Shown: positions 1-10,278 of the stretch, piece by piece
Numbering within the stretch: position 1 is the first letter of the stretch
Layout: each line of letters starts with the position of its first letter
NCBI GenBank assembly: GCA_949358305.1
Contig: OX442314.1
Location: forward strand, 3,229,087 to 3,289,086
Direction: 5' to 3'
DNA length: 60,000 bases
DNA from: Strigamia acuminata
Taxonomy: Eukaryota > Arthropoda > Chilopoda > Geophilomorpha > Linotaeniidae
The notes under the pieces: generated by a model
Told to the model about the DNA's origin: nothing
What the model saw: only the letters and a program-made list of their open reading frames with translations
The model's database searches: none
Made by a program: the position numbers and the translations under genes

Positions 1-710
1 ATCGGCAATTCTATCTGGTGAATAACCTGAAGGATTTGTCTAAGCACGTGGCGCATGCGGGCTTTAAGGCTAAAGAAAATTTAGCGGAAGGATTGGTGTT
101 AGTCGAACGTCGCAAGCTGGAATTGACCTTAGATAAGCCTATTTACAGCGGACTAACCATCCTGGACTTGTCAAAATGCTTGCTGTATGACTTTCACTAT
201 AACGTCATGAGAAAAAAATTCGGCGACGATGTAAGACTGCTCATGACCGACACCGATAGCTTAATGTACGAAATTGAATCCCCTTCGGTGTACTCGTTTT
301 TCAGAGACGAAGTACCCGAAGTCATGGATTTATCCAACTACAACCCACCCGATAGCAGGAATAGGCGCGTCATCGGATGCTTTAAAGACGAAACCGGTGG
401 CGAGCCTATCGACGAATTCGTCGGTTTGAGGGCAAAGTGCTACGCCTTTAACGTTAACGGGAAAACGAGCATGCGTTGCAAAGGAATCAAAAGAGCCGTC
501 GTGAATAAAGAGCTGAACTTGGATTCGTATAAAACGATTTTGTTCGACGAGCGCGAAACGAAACGATTAAAGTTTCAAACGTTCAAATCGAACAGGCACG
601 CTATCACGACGGTCGAAGTGGACAAATTAGCTTTGACCGCAAAAGACAAAAAACGTATCGTATTAGACGACTGCATTCACACTAAAGCTTACGGTTACGT
701 AGACTTATAA
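1..710 (+). CDS. Protein-primed DNA polymerase B, C-terminal part
   Basis: The frame is open to the left edge, so this is the 3' end of a longer gene; the first in-window GTG at 18 is not the true start. The palm motif DTDS lies near 250-262 (LLMTDTDSLMYEI), preceded by a segment (YSGLTILDLSKCLLYDF) typical of protein-primed family B polymerases, and followed by LRAKCYAF, which resembles the KxY motif. In Polintons this enzyme replicates the element from its termini. It ends at TAA 708-710 and is convergent with the minus-strand coiled-coil gene; two hairpins sit between them. No break is visible in this part. Confidence 0.9.
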   Translation, partial: RQFYLVNNLKDLSKHVAHAGFKAKENLAEGLVLVERRKLELTLDKPIYSGLTILDLSKCLLYDFHYNVMRKKFGDDVRLLMTDTDSLMYEIESPSVYSFFRDEVPEVMDLSNYNPPDSRNRRVIGCFKDETGGEPIDEFVGLRAKCYAFNVNGKTSMRCKGIKRAVVNKELNLDSYKTILFDERETKRLKFQTFKSNRHAITTVEVDKLALTAKDKKRIVLDDCIHTKAYGYVDL

Positions 711-790
711 ACGTTTAAAAAAAATAAAATAATAATAAAACCATTTCAAATTCATCTATTTTTTTTTTACGCTGCTTAGCATTAAGGGTT

Positions 791-820
791 AAAGGTTATG
801 GGTTGTAACCCGTAACCTTT
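791..820. terminator. Palindromic hairpin between convergent Polinton genes (copy 1)
   Basis: Arms AAAGGTTATGGGTT and AACCCGTAACCTTT with a GT centre; one G-U type mismatch. A T-run follows. It lies between the ends of the polymerase gene (+) and the coiled-coil gene (-), where it could terminate or process both transcripts. The terminator role is inferred from position only. Confidence 0.45.
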
Positions 821-897
821 TTAGCTATACGAATGGATTAATCGATTAATTTTTTAATGCGTACGAGTCTGCAACACGCGGCTTAGCATTAAGGATC

Positions 898-927
898 AAA
901 GGTTATGGGTTGTAACCCATAACCTTT
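898..927. terminator. Palindromic hairpin between convergent Polinton genes (copy 2)
   Basis: Perfect 14-bp arms (AAAGGTTATGGGTT / AACCCATAACCTTT) with a GT centre, followed by TTTTAGCTATA. It shares its flanks (GCTTAGCATTAAG upstream, TTTTTAGCTATA downstream) with the copy at 791-820, so the pair is a direct duplication of about 107 bp spacing. Related palindromes occur at the far right of the element. Confidence 0.5.
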
Positions 928-972
928 TTAGCTATATAAATTAATTAATTGTTTATTTTTTTTTAAATGGTA

Positions 973-2559
973 TTAGGCTTCCCATTTACTGCGATCGAAT
1001 CTGCAATACACATGGGCGTAAACTCTAATATCCGTACCCCAATCGGTGACGGTAGATATTCTAATATGATCGTTATCGTCGAAATCGACGGTTTTCCCGA
1101 AATTGTACGATTTAAAACATACCACCCTCTCGCTCGGTATTTTTGTAATGCTTGTACGTGGAATATGGAACGTTCGACTGTGCCCGTTAATACGCAAGAC
1201 AAATTCAAAATCGTGAGGTACTACCGTGGTGTCATTGGCAGTATACATGAATAAGTTGAGACGAGTTATATGTCCGTGATGAGGAGTATAAAACCTTCCA
1301 CCACCATAAAATAATTTCCACACTTCGGGCACCTTTGGAAACCATTCGTTGTCGTAACGCGTATGTTCGTACCCTATTACCACATCGGCCTGTTCTTCTC
1401 CTCCGGTAACATTTAGACTCGATATTTTGGCTTCTAATTCTGCCAATTTCAGATCGATTTCGTTTTTGTTCGAAGTTAAGGCGGTTTCGATAGTGCCGGC
1501 CAATGCAGCCTCGTCGACGATCGGAATCGCGTCGGTGATTCTCGATATCTCCGCTCGAACGGACTCCAAAACCTCCAACATGTTTTCCTGCAACTGTTTT
1601 ATTTGATCGTTGGCTAATTTGATTTTATCGGTAACCTCGTCGACGCTCGCTCGCATTTTATCGGACTTTTCGGAATTTTCCGTCACGTGCTCGTTTAATT
1701 TAAGTTTAGTTTCGTCCAGATCGTTTCGAATGGCAGTACTGGCCGCCTCCAGTTCCGCTTTGGCCGCTTCGATTTTGGTTTTCAAGCCTTCCGTGCTTTC
1801 GCTACTGACGCCAGCTTTTGCGGGTAACGCCTCGATTTGCTCTTGCAAGGTATTAACCTTATTCGCCACGCTCTCTTCTAAGTTCGCAATATCTTCTCGA
1901 GCTTGTTTTATCTCGTTCTTCGAAGCCTCGATGTCGTTTTTGATTTTGTCCACGTCCAGGTTCTGGACCCTGTTTTTTACCGAATCCAACGCGTCGTTTA
2001 TTTTTGACACTTCCCTATCCAGTTCGTTTTTATTCGAAGTTACATCAGAGGTCAACGCCGCCAACGCGGTCTTTAAATCATCGATCGCGGATTGCAACTC
2101 TGATTTAATATCGTTTATCATCCCCTTGATTTTTATTTCCAGCGCGGTGATTTGCTGTTGGTTGATTTCCACGCCACCGGAAGCGGCCGCATTATCTACC
2201 AGTAGCTTAATGTTAGCTTCTAATTCTTTAATCTTCTTAATCAAGTCTTGTTCCAACGTTCCGTATTTCAAAGTAGCGTAGGCAATATCGTTTTTGAGTT
2301 GATCCAAATCGACCCCCGAAGCGTGATCTTTCACGGAACGTTTTAACGCGTTCAAATCGTTAATGAGTGAATCGCAACAAGCTTTCAGGGCATCTTTAGT
2401 CTTTTGCATCTCCGCCAAAATTTTCTTTTCGAGCTCGGTTAATGCGTCGTAACCGACATGATCTCCGAGCACTTGATCCACGTCTCGACGTTTACGTTTA
2501 CCCATTTTATGCACCGCGTTCAGACGATAATCGTCTCCTAGCTTATTGACGCTTACCAT
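973..2559 (-). CDS. Long coiled-coil protein with globular C-terminal domain, fibre-like
   Basis: 528 residues from the ATG at 2559 (the codon at 2577 is TTG and lies in the A-tract). Residues 1-40 are basic (KMGKRKRRDVD). Residues of roughly 45-400 are strongly heptad-like, rich in E, K, I, L and N, with repeated short stretches such as TSNKNE, consistent with a long coiled coil. The last 130 residues are different: aromatic-rich, glycine-containing and beta-like (WKLFYGGGRFYTPHHGH, ending FDRSKWEA). Stalk plus terminal knob recalls fibre or spike architecture, and the gene is co-directional with the capsid genes. That role is inferred; I do not recognise the family by sequence. It ends convergent with the polymerase gene. 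ATG is preceded by TATTAAAAAAAAAC. Confidence 0.75.
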   Translation of the reverse strand: MVSVNKLGDDYRLNAVHKMGKRKRRDVDQVLGDHVGYDALTELEKKILAEMQKTKDALKACCDSLINDLNALKRSVKDHASGVDLDQLKNDIAYATLKYGTLEQDLIKKIKELEANIKLLVDNAAASGGVEINQQQITALEIKIKGMINDIKSELQSAIDDLKTALAALTSDVTSNKNELDREVSKINDALDSVKNRVQNLDVDKIKNDIEASKNEIKQAREDIANLEESVANKVNTLQEQIEALPAKAGVSSESTEGLKTKIEAAKAELEAASTAIRNDLDETKLKLNEHVTENSEKSDKMRASVDEVTDKIKLANDQIKQLQENMLEVLESVRAEISRITDAIPIVDEAALAGTIETALTSNKNEIDLKLAELEAKISSLNVTGGEEQADVVIGYEHTRYDNEWFPKVPEVWKLFYGGGRFYTPHHGHITRLNLFMYTANDTTVVPHDFEFVLRINGHSRTFHIPRTSITKIPSERVVCFKSYNFGKTVDFDDNDHIRISTVTDWGTDIRVYAHVYCRFDRSKWEA

Positions 2560-2624
2560 GTTTTTTTTTAATAGCAAAAAAAAATTTTTAATTTAAACTT
2601 TTTTTCTTTTAAAATTTTTTTCCT

Positions 2625-3019
2625 TTAACCTTTTTTTGAAATAAAAAAATTGTTCGCTTGCCATTGTTTTAAAACGAACAAGCACAAATGGCCGCACGTG
2701 ACTTCGTCAAAATCCTGGTACCGACTGTAATTGTATTTTAAGTCGTCGCCCAAATATTCGTATATTTCCATCGGTGGAGGCAAGTCGCCGAAACTGTCGA
2801 AGTACAGCTTGAGACTGCCGTTTTTGGCGTACGCGACCCAATGACTACCGCTTTCGCGTTGCGCGTTCAAATTAACGATCCCGCATTCTTTCGATCGGGG
2901 TTTGAGGGGTAAAGCGTCTCGCGAAAACACGCCTCTAAAAAATTTTAGGTTCATTCGATCGGCCAGTTGCTTCAACTGCCGCGAATCCAGCGGTTTTATT
3001 TTCGCGTCACCGGTGAGCC
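2625..3019 (-). CDS. Adenain-like cysteine protease 1, 5' end interrupted by BEL insertion
   Basis: A small protease of the adenovirus-protease/Ulp1 type that in Polintons is thought to mature capsid proteins. The catalytic set is readable: His in GSHWVA (2841-2843), Asp in YFDSFG (2796-2798) and Cys in TCGHLC (2694-2696). Upstream of the motif-bearing part, the helix-like segment LDSRQLKQLADR continues to the BEL insertion site at 3020-3024. Across the insertion the frame runs on, overlapping the end of the small basic capsid gene in the -1 frame, and I find no in-frame ATG before the internal one at 2954. The true start is therefore uncertain. The 2625 stop is followed closely by the coiled-coil gene start. 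Confidence 0.8.
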
Positions 3020-3024
3020 GTAAG

Positions 3025-3596
3025 TGTGAAAACTGGCGTTTTACCTCAGGTTCACATTCCCTTTAATGTGTCATTTTATTTGATATTTTTGTATTTTGAT
3101 TTCATAACATTTTAATTTGGGTGCACATTCCCTTTAATGTGCCATTATTATTGCTATTTTGTAAACCTTGATTTAATAATGTTTTCTATTTGATATTTGT
3201 TCTTATTAATTCTTATTATAATATTTTAGTGTCTTTATTTGCTAATTTCCATATTTTTTGATTTGATATTTAATATTTCCATTTATTATGTTTTTTATTT
3301 GTTTATTTACAATTTAGTGTCATTAACCTTTTATTTAAAGAGGGTTAGATTATTGTCACATGACCTGGCTTCAGCTCTCCTTCTAGGAATGCAGCTGAAG
3401 CCAATTATCGGATTAGTGGTGCTCCAATAGGAGCGTTTTTGTATATATCTTTTTGAAGACAATAAAGTTTAACCCCAGTGAGTGTACAAAATTCATGGTG
3501 GAAGCAAGCTGCAGATTTATTTCAAAAAACATACACTTAAATTACAAAGAAGCCAGAGACTTTAAGAAGACCAACTAAAAGCGATTGGAATCTACA
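3025..3596 (+). repeat. BEL 5' LTR
   Basis: 572 bp, TGTGAAAAC to TCTACA. It has an AATAAA-type signal (gacaataaag) near 3459 and, in the presumed U3, a 71-bp offset direct repeat of CACATTCCCTTTAATGTG (3053 and 3124). Confidence 0.93.
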
Positions 3597-3599
3597 TTT

Positions 3600-3617
3600 T
3601 GGTGCCGAAACCCGGGA
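3600..3617 (+). promoter_or_regulatory. BEL primer binding site, tRNA-Phe
   Basis: TGGTGCCGAAACCCGGGA, three bases after the LTR, is complementary over 18 nt to the 3' end of animal tRNA-Phe including CCA. The tRNA identity is from general knowledge of tRNA sequences. Confidence 0.8.
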
Positions 3618-3641
3618 GTACCCCAAACTGCAAGTAAAAAA

Positions 3642-6600
3642 ATGCCTCCGAAATTTGAATTGAAGAGAAGGGCCTTGACCACAGCCATCCAGGCTGCAGA
3701 GACATTAATGGCCGCCATTACAACTGCCTTTGCTGGCGTGCCGGTGGTGACCAAAGACGTGCTCAGCATCTGGACAGATCAACTGGCGGGGAAAATGCTC
3801 CGCGTTACAAAAGCCAGTGATTTGGCCATGGACTTGGCAAAAAGTGACCTTGAGGTGGACGAGGTGAGCAACGCGATCGACGCCATAGAGGACCGCGCTG
3901 CATCAACTAGAGCCGCCATTATGACGTACACCACTCAAAATTATCCAGTTCAACCCATTGTGCCTCAAAATTTACCGCTACAATTGAATCAAGCCATAAT
4001 ACCAACAATTAACAATTCGATAAAAAGAAAACCGTTGGAAGTGCCAAAATTTGACGGTAGGCGGCCAGAGGATTGGAGTGGGTTCTGGAAAACATTTAGC
4101 GTGCAATATGGAGACGACACACAGTTGGACAATATAAATAAATTGCTTCACCTGCGCACGTATCTGCACGGGGACGCTTTGAATGACATCAAAGCGTTAG
4201 AAATAACAATACCAAATTACTTGGTCGCAGTTGATCGCTTAAAAAAGAAATATGGCGATAAAATTTTATTGGAAAATCGATTTATAAATAATTTATCCGT
4301 TTTACCTGCAGTAAAGGACGAGAAGGATCACGCTGGACTGCAGCATTTGCACCGCCACGTCGAGATAAACATCGAAAATTTGAGCAACATCGATGTGCGC
4401 CTCGAGGAATATCAAAGGACGCTGTTTCCCACACTGGCCACAGCAATCCCACGTACACTGATGCGTGAATACGACCGAGAGAACGCTGCAGAGCGATCAG
4501 TCCCTCGTCTCATGAACTGGCTGCACGAATTTGTGACCAAGGAGGCCCAATACGAGATGATGGCAAATCAATCGAGGCCAACTGAATCCCAACCGAAATT
4601 AAATGCAGTTCCGGACTCCTCAAATTTCAAAAAAGAGAAGAAACGATTTGACAAGAGAGATAAACGAGTCTATGAAAGTTCCGCATCAATGATGTCAGTT
4701 GCAGTTAGGACTTGCCAATTTTGTGAGTCAAAGAGCCACGACAGAAAAGTCTGCCCACTCAACGCTGAAGAACGAATGGAGAAATTAAAGGCAAAAAACG
4801 TTTGTTTTCGATGCCTCGGACGAACACCGCACCCGACCAACGAGTGTCGCACGTCAATGAAGTGCTATCGATGTGAAGGGCAGCACCACACATATTTGTG
4901 CACCAAGCCAAAATCGACAGCAACGAACGAATCAAGTTCCGGTAGACAAATTGAGGTGACTGAAATCAAACAAAACACAGTTGTCGACGTAAATCGACCA
5001 GCTGTTGAATTTTTGATGATCCAAATGGCACAATTGAGCGGAGAGAAGCTGCAAACCAAGGGTGTCTGCTACATAGACGGCGGAGCACAGCGCACATTTA
5101 TTCGCGCTGACGTGGCCCAGAAATTAAATTTGAAAAAATTGGGAACGGAAAAGATCAACCTCGCCACGTTTGGTCAGCACCCCAAAATGGAAGTGAGAAA
5201 CCGAGTGCAGGTGAAAATACGACCAGCCAACGGAGCATCTCCAGCCATATTAATCGATGCAATTGAAACGCCGCGGTGCACAACCACTCCGACAGAAATT
5301 CCAACCAGCGCCTTAAATGACAAATTAAAAGACTTGGGAATCCAAGTGAATTGCAAACAGGCCGCCTTACATTCAAGCGAAGTGGACATTCTCCTCGGCG
5401 TGGACCATTATAACAAGATCACCACGGGTTGTTCCAAATTTATTGAAGAAAATTTGGCCGCTGTACACACGATTTTGGGTTGGACGCTGCACGGCCAAAC
5501 GACGCAGGGGACACAACTCACCGCGTCGCCTACGCAAGCTAATACGATAACCATTATTCCTTCTACAGATGACCTGTTGCGCAAATTTTGGGAGCTTGAA
5601 TCGATTGGAGTCCAGCATGAATCAATGGCCGCCACGCGAGATGAGAAAATAATTAAGAAATTTAACCAAACCATCAACTGGACAGGGAGCCATTATTCCG
5701 TCCAGCTGCCGTGGACAGTGAATCCAGACGAGCTTGCTGACAATTATGAAATCGCCAAACAAGAAGTCCCATCTAATTGCAACCTGATGAACGACGACGA
5801 GACCAAAGTTTTGGGATTACGATTGAGTCCAAACACAGACCAAATAAGCCTTGCTGTGGAAATTACAGACGACGTCGAAACCAAGCGAATCACCAAACGA
5901 GAAGTCATCCACATAATAGCACAGATTTTCGACCCGTTGGGATTCGCGAGTCCCTTCACCATTACGGCAAAGATTTTTTTCCAAACCTTGTGGCTAAGAA
6001 ACTTGACATGGAACAAGGAATTAAATGAAGAAATTCAAGAAACGTGGAAAAAATGGGCAAATCAAATCCCCAAATTAAAAGAAGTCAAACTGCCAAGATG
6101 GATTGGATTTAAACTACGTCAAGAAAACGAATTTCATATATTCTGCGAAGCCAGCCCGAAAGCAGTGGCTTATATGCGCAGAAAGAAAGAAGATTTAATT
6201 ATAATAAATTTTTCATTTTCCAAATCTAGAGTAGCTCCAGTAAAACAGCTGACGCTGCCCAAAATGGAACTGATGGGCGCCCTCCTCGCGGTACGACTTA
6301 AGGACCAACTGAAGGAGGTGACGGACTGCGACCGATACCATTACGGCACCGACAGTCAGATGCATTGGATAACAAACACATCCAAGCGGCCACCAACGTT
6401 CATAAACAACCAGGCGATCGAAATTAGAGAGAAATCACACGTAAAAGCATGGAAACACGTTGCGGGCCCGGAAAATCCAGCCGACCGACTGACAAGAGGC
6501 ATAAACGCATCGGAACTGATAAATGACAACCTGTGGTGGAAAGGGACAAAATGGCTAAGTGAAGAGCAAGAAAACTGGCCAAATAATAAAATAAAATTAC

Positions 6601-7577
6601 CCATAGACCCAGACGAATTGGACAGTGAAGCTGACGAAGAGGAGGCGCCAAGCGGAGAAACCCATGCAAATGCAGTTCAACAAAATAATCAAAAAATTGC
6701 ATTTCCAATTTCCAGCTCGTATTTACGCACATGTCGAGTGTGGGCCTGGTGCTATCGTTTCGCACACAACTCAAAACAGAGAGCCGACAGCGAACACCGT
6801 CGACAAGGAGTTCTAAATGCAGAAGAACTCGTGAACGCAAAACAGAAATTAATCATCGCCGCACAGCAGCAACACTACGCTGCAGAAATGAGACAATTGA
6901 CCGAGGGGAAACCATTGATGGCAGGATCCAAATTAAAGCTGCTCAACCCATTCATTGATGCAAATGGAGTAATGAGACTGAGGACCAGACTACAAACCTC
7001 CAAAGATGAACAAACGGCAACACAACCTATCGTGTTACCACAAAAATGCGAATTGACCAAACTAATATTTTTGCATTCTCATTCCCAGGTTCTCCACTGT
7101 GGCTTGGCAGCAACGCTCGCCCAATTTAGAGAGTCATACTGGACACCGGCCGCAAGGAGAACCTTGAAGTCAACATCAAGTCGATGCGTCACGTGCATGA
7201 AGATACAAGGCAAATTAATGCAAGAATCACCCGGATTGCTGCCATTTGATAGAATTACTCGTTGCGAGCCGTTTGCAGTCACGGGAGTCGACTTTGCAGG
7301 ACCCATGTACATCAGAGGGCGCAAAACAAAGGCATACATTGCACTGTTTACTTGTGGCAACATCCGAGCGGCGCATCTCGAATTGGTGCCCTCGCTCAAC
7401 ACGCCTGATTTCATCGACGCATTTGAACGATTTGTGAGTCGCCGAGGACTACCAAAGACATTGTACAGCGACAACGGGACGACCTTTCACCGTACAAACA
7501 AGGAATTGGCTGCATTGTTGAATAACACCAAAGATGAGTCATTCAAAAATTATTTGTGCAACAAGGGGGTCAATTAG
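3642..7577 (+). pseudogene. BEL/Pao gag-pol, RT deleted and integrase truncated
   Basis: One open frame of 1,311 residues from the ATG at 3642. In order: gag with a DUF1759-type segment (PKFDGRRPEDWSGFWKTF, residue about 133); three CCHC-like knuckles (about 4713, 4801, 4863); an aspartic protease site written IDGGAQ (near 5073) rather than D-S/T-G; then a junction near 5756-5765 where the reverse transcriptase palm should begin but the sequence jumps to the segment preceding peptidase A17 (NLMNDDETKVLGLRL). No YVDD-like motif exists. A17 (IFDPLGFASPFT) and an RNase H-like region (FCEAS, where Asp is usual) follow, then the zinc-binding and first two acidic residues of integrase (VDFAGP, YSDNG). 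TAG at 7575 replaces the expected Trp in GVNW and only about 30 bases remain before the 3' LTR. Confidence 0.9.
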
Positions 7578-7594
7578 AAGTTCAGAGTGAAATC

Positions 7595-7607
7595 GGCGCG
7601 GGGGGAG
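7595..7607 (+). promoter_or_regulatory. BEL polypurine tract
   Basis: GGCGCGGGGGGAG directly abuts the 3' LTR start TGTGAAAAC, the normal position for plus-strand priming. Confidence 0.75.
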
Positions 7608-8179
7608 TGTGAAAACTGGCGTTTTACCTCAGGTTCACATTCCCTTTAATGTGTCATTTTATTTGATATTTTTGTATTTTGATTTCATAACATTTTAATT
7701 TGGGTGCACATTCCCTTTAATGTGCCATTATTATTGCTATTTTGTAAACCTTGATTTAATAATGTTTTCTATTTGATATTTGTTCTTATTAATTCTTATT
7801 ATAATATTTTAGTGTCTTTATTTGCTAATTTCCATATTTTTTGATTTGATATTTAATATTTCCATTTATTATGTTTTTTATTTGTTTATTTACAATTTAG
7901 TGTCATTAACCTTTTATTTAAAGAGGGTTAGATTATTGTCACATGACCTGGCTTCAGCTCTCCTTCTAGGAATGCAGCTGAAGCCAATTATCGGATTAGT
8001 GGTGCTCCAATAGGAGCGTTTTTGTATATATCTTTTTGAAGACAATAAAGTTTAACCCCAGTGAGTGTACAAAATTCATGGTGGAAGCAAGCTGCAGATT
8101 TATTTCAAAAAACATACACTTAAATTACAAAGAAGCCAGAGACTTTAAGAAGACCAACTAAAAGCGATTGGAATCTACA
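7608..8179 (+). repeat. BEL 3' LTR
   Basis: 572 bp, offset 4,583 bases from the 5' LTR and identical to it as far as I can read. Followed by the GTAAG duplication. Confidence 0.93.
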
Positions 8180-8184
8180 GTAAG

Positions 8185-8638
8185 GTTTCAAGTAAAAACC
8201 TTTTCCAGACTTTCGTTTCGACGATATTTTTTTTTTTTTATTTCGCTTTAAAAATGACATTCCTTTGCCTTCCGTTGCGGCGTTATGACGTTTCGTTTCG
8301 TCCAGCAGTCTCTTGTTGGTTTTTGCCGCGTCGACAGCTTTGGCAATTCCAGCCGCACCGCCAGCGAGACCGCCTAATGCTCCCAATAGCGGAAGCAGTA
8401 AAGAAAAAAACCCGCTGGTTTGTCTGATTTGTTTCGCGGGCACTTTCAAGGTCGTGCCTTTCCTTTTAGACCCGGCCTTTTTTATCTTGTTTATTTGTCT
8501 GTCCGTTAGATTTAAACCGTGATTGCTATTTAATTGCTCGTACTTCAATCTCAGATGCAAGGGTACGCGTTTTTTGACGGACCGGGATATTTTTTGACGT
8601 TGATTCGGCGATAGATTCACTTTATGTATCTTATACAT
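8185..8638 (-). CDS. Small basic capsid-associated protein, 3' end cut by BEL insertion
   Basis: About 151 residues remain from the ATG at 8638. The N-terminal half is Lys/Arg rich; residues around 77-100 form a Gly/Ala/Leu hydrophobic stretch (LLLPLLGALGGLAGGAAGI), then a charged region and a basic tail with GKGFYLKPY. Basic proteins with a hydrophobic Gly/Ala segment and a G-x-G-(L/F)-Y-L-x-P-Y tail recur among animal Polinton virion proteins; assignment to a specific core or minor capsid protein is inference. The BEL insertion separates the last ten or so codons, and across the site the frame reaches a stop, so the interrupted gene was open. A run of about 13 A residues lies near 8229-8241 on the coding strand. 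The start is preceded by TTTTAAAAAAAA. Confidence 0.75.
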
Positions 8639-8709
8639 TTTTTTTTAAAAGCTTATTTTTTATATAAGCGAATAATTTTTTTCTTTTTTTCTTTAAATGG
8701 CATAAAAGT

Positions 8710-9780
8710 TTAATAAAAGACGTCGACTTTGCCTTTGTCTAGTTTCATCGTCATCAGTCTGTCGCTGATTATCAAAGCGTAAGCTTTAGTGTCGGCAGGA
8801 ACGGTTCTCTCGAATTTCATTTTTATTTGCACGTCCATTATTCCGGTTTTAAGCCTTTCGCTTTGTTTCGTGCAATCTATCACTACGAGCGGGAACATTT
8901 TTCCGTACTCGTAACTGTTAAACATCAAATCGTCGGCGCCGTAATAATCTTTTCTAAATTGAATGCAACTTTCGAGGAATTTGCAATAATTTGCTTGCGC
9001 GAAATCGTTGTTACTGTCCAGGTAAGGATAGCGTTCCGAATTTAAGTAGACGTGCACTTCCGTTACGTTGCAGTTGTCAAATACGGCCGGATTTTTTAAT
9101 TGGTCGTCTCTTTTGTTAATTTGTAAAGCCACGATGATGTAACGCGGTTTTTCCGACGTGCTGGTCGTTACCACTCTCCACGCGTGTTCTTTGCTTTCGG
9201 GCACGTCCGTCATCTCGAACGACCAATGCCGGAAAGCCAACGGAACGTTCACACCTCTATCTACGGCAGTGAGTAGCCTGTTCTTCTGGACATCGGACGG
9301 CAAAACGTGCGGCATCATCCAGTACAACTGTTCGAGAACGATTTTACCATCGGGGGTGTTTGCTTGTCCGGCGGCGGGACCGGACAGTGTCGCTTTAGAA
9401 ATGGCGTCGTTGTCGTGAGTTCGCATTAAGGTCAAAACTTGTTTGGCGCCGTATACGATTTTAGTGTAGTCTTCGAAAAATCCCATTAAGTGCGTTAGGG
9501 GTACCATCAAAGCGAACAATCCCGTGGGCGTCGGCATTATGTTATAGATATTTCTGCGTTCTCGAAAGCCAAAATTAGTGGTATCCGACGCATCACCCGA
9601 GCCACGATTCGCTATCCAACCCATATTTCCGCTCGAATTTTGGAGCTGTTTGTACGTCAGTGCTCCCTTAATGGTGGTCGCGTAACCCGGATAATTTATT
9701 TCGTCTATCAATTTGTCGCCGATGTGATATTTCATGTTGCTGAATAAAAATGGTACGAAATTATTTGTTAGCGTTATTAC
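8710..9780 (-). CDS. Major capsid protein (double jelly roll), C-terminal 80 percent
   Basis: Continuation of the capsid gene whose 5' piece is at 23335-23589; copia A split it at ATTAC (9776-9780 and 23330-23334), and the frame is kept across the site. The region has features of Polinton/adenovirus-type hexon-like proteins: NPAVFDNCNVTEVHVYLNSE, the FRKDYYG segment, PLVVIDC and the terminal beta-rich stretch ending in ALIISDR. Predicted to form the pseudo-hexameric shell. The ATG at 9735 is internal, not a start. Total gene length is 441 codons plus stop. No stop or frameshift is seen, so apart from the insertion the capsid gene looks intact. Confidence 0.88.
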   Translation of the reverse strand, partial: VITLTNNFVPFLFSNMKYHIGDKLIDEINYPGYATTIKGALTYKQLQNSSGNMGWIANRGSGDASDTTNFGFRERRNIYNIMPTPTGLFALMVPLTHLMGFFEDYTKIVYGAKQVLTLMRTHDNDAISKATLSGPAAGQANTPDGKIVLEQLYWMMPHVLPSDVQKNRLLTAVDRGVNVPLAFRHWSFEMTDVPESKEHAWRVVTTSTSEKPRYIIVALQINKRDDQLKNPAVFDNCNVTEVHVYLNSERYPYLDSNNDFAQANYCKFLESCIQFRKDYYGADDLMFNSYEYGKMFPLVVIDCTKQSERLKTGIMDVQIKMKFERTVPADTKAYALIISDRLMTMKLDKGKVDVFY

Positions 9781-10265
9781 TGTTGTTTTCCGATACCAAA
9801 TAGTCCTCCGTATTCATTTCGTGTATTTACATTGTGTTTCTGCATCATGCAGTCTTCATAGTATTTATTTAGACTTTACTTATTGTTTAACATGAGGTAT
9901 AATGCTGCCTGTATCACTTTTGTATCAGTTTAACTTTTCCAACACCAGATGGTGTCATTCTATGTTTTTCACACATCCAAGATGTCCGCCTGCGTGTCTG
10001 CAGGTTTCTGCTTATCATTCTCGTCCAAATGGACTCCAATTTGTAAGTGCTTTTATTTATAATTAAATATTGTTTATTTTTTTTACATTCTTTTGTTGTA
10101 TTTGGCCGCATATAAGCACGTTTAAACGTGCGGCGCCTCGTTGTTGTCACGCCATTATTGGCGATAGTTTGCGCTCGCCATTTCGGCCGCGCACGTGTTA
10201 TTTACACGGCGTTTACCGCTTCCACATGGTCAGTTTGACCACTTTGCGCCTCCTCCTCTGCTACA
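9781..10265 (+). repeat. Copia A 5' LTR
   Basis: 485 bp from TGTTGTTTTCC to CTGCTACA; flanked on the left by ATTAC. A shortened relative opens copia A2 at 39002. Confidence 0.92.
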
Positions 10266-10267
10266 AG

Positions 10268-10278
10268 TGGTAGCAGAG
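10268..10278 (+). promoter_or_regulatory. Copia A primer binding site, initiator tRNA-Met 3' end
   Basis: TGGTAGCAGAG lies two bases after the LTR and matches the complement of the 3' terminus of animal initiator tRNA-Met. Copia B has the same type of site. Confidence 0.75.

Larger units (their letters stand above)
3025..8179 (+). mobile_element. BEL/Pao LTR retrotransposon, internally deleted
   Basis: Bounded by 572-bp LTRs and a 5-bp target-site duplication GTAAG (3020-3024 and 8180-8184). Total length 5,155 bp. The LTRs look identical by eye, implying recent insertion, yet the coding region lacks the reverse transcriptase core and the integrase end. It was inserted into the 3' end of the Polinton small basic capsid gene, where it also separates that gene from protease 1. 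Confidence 0.93.

Noticed and set aside
1610-2281. Long plus-strand frame opposite the coiled-coil gene
   Set aside because: It mirrors the heptad-rich minus-strand gene and has Ser/Leu-rich antisense composition without family features.
3239-3430. Small ORF repeated at 3239-3430 and 7822-8013
   Set aside because: It lies in the BEL LTR and is simply duplicated with it; Phe/Ile/Tyr-rich composition reflects AT-rich U3.
9735-9735. ATG at 9735 as the major capsid start
   Set aside because: The frame is open to the copia A insertion and continues in the N-terminal piece at 23335-23589.
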